Source: a candidate division SR1 bacterium (lineage in GTDB: Bacteria > Patescibacteriota > Gracilibacteria > Absconditabacterales > Absconditicoccaceae). From it: a stretch of 8,995 bases of DNA. The stretch lies in NCBI GenBank assembly GCA_025997135.1, contig BNUE01000041.1:1-8995 (forward strand), written 5' to 3'. A program made the position numbers and the translations under genes. Positions 5,512 through 8,995 of this stretch are shown piece after piece. Numbering within the stretch: position 1 is the stretch's first letter; each line of letters begins with the position of its first letter. The notes beneath the pieces are model-generated. The model searched no databases and was not told where the DNA came from. It was given only the letters and a program-made list of their open reading frames with translations.

Positions 5512-8500
5512 TTAGCTTTCCTCTTCTTGTCATTCTGAGCCTATCTCCTGTCATTTCTGTCCCGCAGTACTGCTGGATGTTTCAGAATCTTGTTCTAGAT
5601 TTTCCTCTGCAGAAGAGCTTTTCTCCTCCTGTTCTTCATCTATTTCCTGCTCCTCTTCTGATCATTCATCTTCTGTTATCTCTACGACATCCTCTGCTGA
5701 CTCATCTTCTATACTTTCTTCCTCCTGTCATTCTGAGCTTTCTTCCTGTCATTCTAAGCTTTCATTTTGTCATTTCTGTCCCGCAGTACTGCTGGATGAC
5801 TCAGAATCTAGATTTTCCTCTTCAGAAGAGCTCTCTTGTACCGTTTCCTCCTGTTCATTTGATTCTTCTGGTGAAACTGGAATTAAAGAACTATTGTCTG
5901 GATGATTATCTATTGGTACTTCTGGCAATTCTTCCTCTTCAATACTAATTCCTAGCCTTGCCTTGGTCTCTGCGTCCACAAATTCTCTCCTCCTTCCATA
6001 TTTTTTGGCTGAATATTCCTTCAATATCGGCACAATCTTTTTATTCTGATAGTCGCTCGTGTAGATCGAATTCATACTGAAAACACGAGTTGTAGAGTTA
6101 TCAATATTCAGTTTTATATAACTTTTGTAATTCGCAATACCCACAATATCAGCAGGCCCCAGCACTGGTGTGTATTCTTTTTCTAAGAATTCTGCATCGG
6201 GAGCACCGACCTTAAATGACATCATCGTTCAGACGTTTCCAAATACCGCAGCTTTTACATCACTTTTTCATCACCCACTATCTCCCAATCCCTTCGCAGG
6301 ATCTAGCTGAGCGATATACTGGTGAGCCATTATCAGTCCAAGTCTATATTTTCTGGCTTCCGAAAGTATATCGGCAAAAGTACCAGATACAAAATTCTGA
6401 AATTCATCCACGTACAGATAGAAATCTTTACGATCCTTGGCATCCATACTCGCCCTCGCCATCGCAGAATTATACACTTTCGACACGATAATCATACCGA
6501 GCAACTGTGCATTCAGTTCTCAAATTTTACCTTTTGATAGGTTAATCAGCAATATTTTCTGATTATTCATCACATCATCAAAGGTGAAAGCTGACTTCGT
6601 CTGTCCGATGATATTTCTGATAAGTCTATTAGTATTGAATGATACGAACTTTGAAGAGAAATATGGGATAATTTCCTGCTTTTCTCTATCTCCCATCGCA
6701 TTATATGTCTTTTCTCGCCAGTTGCGAACCACTGCATTACTCACTTTTTTTAGTTTAAATTCTCTATATCCATCATCTGTAAATAACCTCGTCACATCCA
6801 GCAATGTAGGTCTATCCTCAAAATCTTCCAGCAAAGTCAGACTTCCATATTTGAAATACTCCTGAATACGTGGTCAGAATATCTCAGGTCAGAACATCTT
6901 TAGAAATATCTCAGTCGCATCATTTACCGTTCTATCTGCCTGATCTAGATTATCTATCTCATACAGATTGAGTCCCATCGGTCTTTCTTCGTCCCCTGCT
7001 TCGAAATACACAATATCTTTTGCCCTTTCTTTGGGCACGTAAGCCAGCATATCTTCCGCTAAATCTCCATGTGGATCGATCAGACACAGCCCATCACCAT
7101 TCCAAATATCCTGCCTCGCCAGAGTCTGCAGAAATACTGATTTTCCAGTACCTGACTTTCATATACAGTAGTGATGCCTAGTCCTATCCTCTCTTTTAAT
7201 ATAAACTGGTGAATAAACATTTCTATAAATATTTACTCAGAGCAAAATTCAATCTTTATAAGTTTTATATCCTCTAACTGTATTTTCTGTCAGGATTTTC
7301 GCAAACTGTTGTCAGTCTTTTTCTTCTATTTCCTTTCATTGTAATTCTGTTGGCGTTAACTCAGAGATTGGTTTTAATTCTTCCTTCGTATCTATTCTTT
7401 CTCAGACTGCCCAATGTGTTTTATAATCACTAAGAATTGCTGTAAGTTTACCTTTTTTATAGTTTTCGGCCAAGACTCCACTAATTATTTTACCATTTCG
7501 TCCATCATCAGTAAAAGAAGGCAGATTGGATGGTGGAGCTACGACTTTGTATTGCATTCGTTCAATAGCTGGAGCACGATTGTACATCCCATCTGGGAAA
7601 TGGAAGAGTCCACTCATCTCATTGGTCGAAAAGTAGGAATATTTCGAAAAAAATCACATCAAATAGAGCTGAACCCCAACCTGCCGCAAAGGTCTAAAAA
7701 TCCATCAGAATAGGTCATGTTTGGTATTTGACGAATCTAAAGCATTTGAATACTCATCTGTATATACATTGTAGGCTGTCTCTAGGTTATTTAGAATTTG
7801 CTTTGGTTTTTCTGGCTGATTTGATGAGGCTACCATCGTTAATGTCGCACGAAATGTAGGATTAGCTGCCTCTTCACCCATCGCATTTCTAGAGTCTTCC
7901 TTTGCCTTTACCATACGCACCATAGTTACATTTTCCTCATCTTTAGTTCTAGATAATGACTTTTCATCAGGTCAATGGAATAAAAAGCTGAAGAATTTTA
8001 AAGGATTTAACAGATTTTTTATGTTTCGCCAATTACTCTCGTAAATATCGAGATTTTTGTAAAGTCTATCTGCTGCTGTCTGTCTTCTGATATTTATAGC
8101 CTTAGTTTCTGGCTTGGAGACTAGAACTATATCTACCGTATCATCTGGAGAAACCTTTCCCATAGAATCTAAAATATTATTTAATGGATCATCTGGCATA
8201 TTTTTGTAGAGTTTGACTGTGTAGAGTGGATCTTTTGTAGTCTCAAGTACCTGAATATCATTGTATTTTTTGCTAAAAAATTTAGGTCTAGTCGTTCTCT
8301 CAATAGATGCAGAAGCGTATTGAGAAGCAATAGCACTCTCGACAATATGCTGATACTCTGGATATGTACCGATCAAAAAACTAATCTGACCATCATGATA
8401 CTGAATTATGAAAATTAGTTTCTGCTTGCCGAAAACTGTTCTTTTTATTTTTTCTCACACACTAACCTCTGACATTTTATGTAAGTTATTGAAGACCTGC

Positions 8501-8995
8501 GACATCCTACCTATCTTTTCTTTCATATCTTTCGCCAGTTCTTTTTCCGCTTCACGATCAGATTTTCAGTCTCACCTAGGTTGCAAAACTTTGAGAAATA
8601 TTAGCCTACGAGAGTTAAAAAACGCATACCCATACCTAAAAGTATCCCTCAGTAAACGATAAAAAACTGCCACTCCAATAATTAACGCAAAAACTAACAG
8701 CAACGTTAAAGTGAATGTTTTTACCATTTCATACGCTGTCAATCAAATATTATCTGGAGTTTGTACGCTTCAGGTCAGGTTTTCAATGCCGTGTTCAGTA
8801 GTTCCCGTGAGGTCTGATCAGCTTTCTATCTCTATTTTATAAGTTTCTGGATTTTTTTGCATTTCTTCGAGAATTGGTCTGAGATTTACTAGACTTCCAG
8901 TGGTTATTTGATCGAGACAATTAGTTTTTTCTTTTCATCGAGCATCATTTGTGAGTTTAGTCAGATTCTCAGCTTGAGAAAAATCAGATGTAAAA
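5512..8995 (-). CDS. Type IV secretion VirD4/TraG-like ATPase, N-terminus cut off
   Basis: This is one uninterrupted frame of 1160 residues when TGA is glycine, and it continues past the right edge. Counting from that edge: a polar region, then a membrane helix (about 92-113), a long region typical of CPR type IV secretion ATPases (PRGD, FHFPD, YNRAP, VAPPSNLP), Walker A GKSGTGKS (612-619, first Gly TGA-coded), LIDPHGD, GLNLYE, KILLINLSKGKIGELNAQLLG, Walker B with FYLYVDEFQNF (D863-E864), EARKYRLGLIMAHQYIAQL, and FGNVGTMMSFKVGAPDAEFLEKEY. These identify a membrane-bound hexameric DNA/protein-translocating ATPase related to VirD4/TraG/TraD. Residues from about 1015 onward form an acidic Ser/Glu/Gln-rich tail with an in-frame duplication. 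It probably powers the apparatus whose pilin-like parts are encoded at 2484-3932. Whether it moves DNA or protein is not decidable here, since no relaxase is visible. Confidence 0.9.
5549..5619. repeat. Tail repeat copy A, with palindromic core
   Basis: The first 31 bases (5549-5579) are identical to 5768-5798, and similarity continues to 5619 with a 6-base insertion relative to copy B. The core GCAGTACTGC (5564-5573) is a perfect palindrome. The copy is read in frame within the ATPase tail as a Ser-rich segment ending TAGQKGQ. GTCATTCTGAGC lies just beside it at 5529-5540. Confidence 0.8.
5768..5832. repeat. Tail repeat copy B, with palindromic core
   Basis: This second copy of the tail repeat lies exactly 219 bases (73 codons) from copy A, so both are read in the same frame. 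The palindrome GCAGTACTGC is at 5783-5792. GTCATTCTGAGC recurs at 5727-5738, with a one-base variant at 5748-5759. Confidence 0.8.

Noticed and set aside
5520..5832. CRISPR array
   Set aside because: There are only two full repeat copies, 219 bases apart, inside a coding frame and with no regular spacers.
5577..5948. 123-residue + strand frame rich in Leu, Pro and Phe
   Set aside because: It is the antisense of the repetitive acidic tail of the ATPase. Its composition is a by-product of GAA/GAG/TCA repeats on the other strand.
6216..6865. Overlapping + strand frames opposite the ATPase core
   Set aside because: The minus strand carries Walker B and other conserved ATPase motifs here. The + frames show no family signature.
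230..8995. TGA codons taken as evidence of widespread pseudogenes or of selenocysteine
   Set aside because: There are dozens of TGA codons in eight otherwise intact genes, many on invariant glycines, with no selenocysteine-type context. Recoding as Gly explains them all.
230..8995. Code 4 (UGA as Trp), as in mycoplasmas
   Set aside because: TGA codons fall in P-loops and the GGGPAG motif, where Trp is impossible, and TGG is used for Trp in the same genes.
1..8995. tRNA, rRNA, insertion sequences or integrase genes
   Set aside because: No cloverleaf, rRNA segment, transposase or recombinase motif was recognised. All spacers are short except 1-229.

Overview
The window comes from a low-GC, gene-dense bacterium that reads UGA as glycine (NCBI code 25), as the Candidate Phyla Radiation lineages Gracilibacteria (BD1-5) and Absconditabacteria (SR1) do. 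Under the standard code almost every gene is shattered by TGA. With TGA as Gly, each gene opens into one clean frame, and the TGA codons fall on invariant glycines: the GxxxxGKGT P-loop of a kinase, the GGGPAG FAD motif of thioredoxin reductase, the GxxxxGKS Walker A of a type IV secretion ATPase, and the DGxxGPKT turn of a peptidoglycan-binding-like repeat. All eight genes end with TAA or TAG. The source lineage is an inference from this code and from the gene families.

Layout, left to right. Positions 1-229 are AT-rich non-coding DNA with a likely promoter. A two-gene + strand unit follows: a DUF2461/TIGR02453 protein (230-946) and a P-loop kinase (950-1489). The kinase overlaps, tail to tail, a minus-strand thioredoxin reductase gene, trxB (1475-2404). 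A short divergent promoter region leads to two + strand genes for secreted or membrane type IV secretion pilin-like proteins. The first has one pilin-like module (2484-2975) and the second has three in tandem (3021-3932). A bidirectional terminator (3986-4030) separates these from a minus-strand protein with two peptidoglycan-binding-like repeats (4038-4733). That gene is divergent from a short hrcA heat-shock repressor (4845-5510). The rest (5512-8995) is one very long minus-strand frame. It is a membrane-anchored VirD4/TraG-like secretion ATPase with a repetitive acidic C-terminal tail, and its N-terminus lies beyond the right edge.

How the genes may work together. The two pilin-like proteins, the large ATPase and possibly the peptidoglycan-binding-like protein look like parts of one reduced type IV secretion or DNA-transfer apparatus of the kind common in CPR bacteria. 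No relaxase, VirB4, VirB6 or VirB10-like protein is visible here. TrxB, HrcA, the kinase and DUF2461 look like ordinary housekeeping genes beside it.

Points most worth a second look: several CGA codons fall where the families expect tryptophan, a possible second codon reassignment, although the evidence is mixed; the tandem pilin modules; an in-frame palindromic repeat in the ATPase tail; a strong-looking promoter running straight into a terminator; and the absence of Shine-Dalgarno sequences at all seven visible starts.
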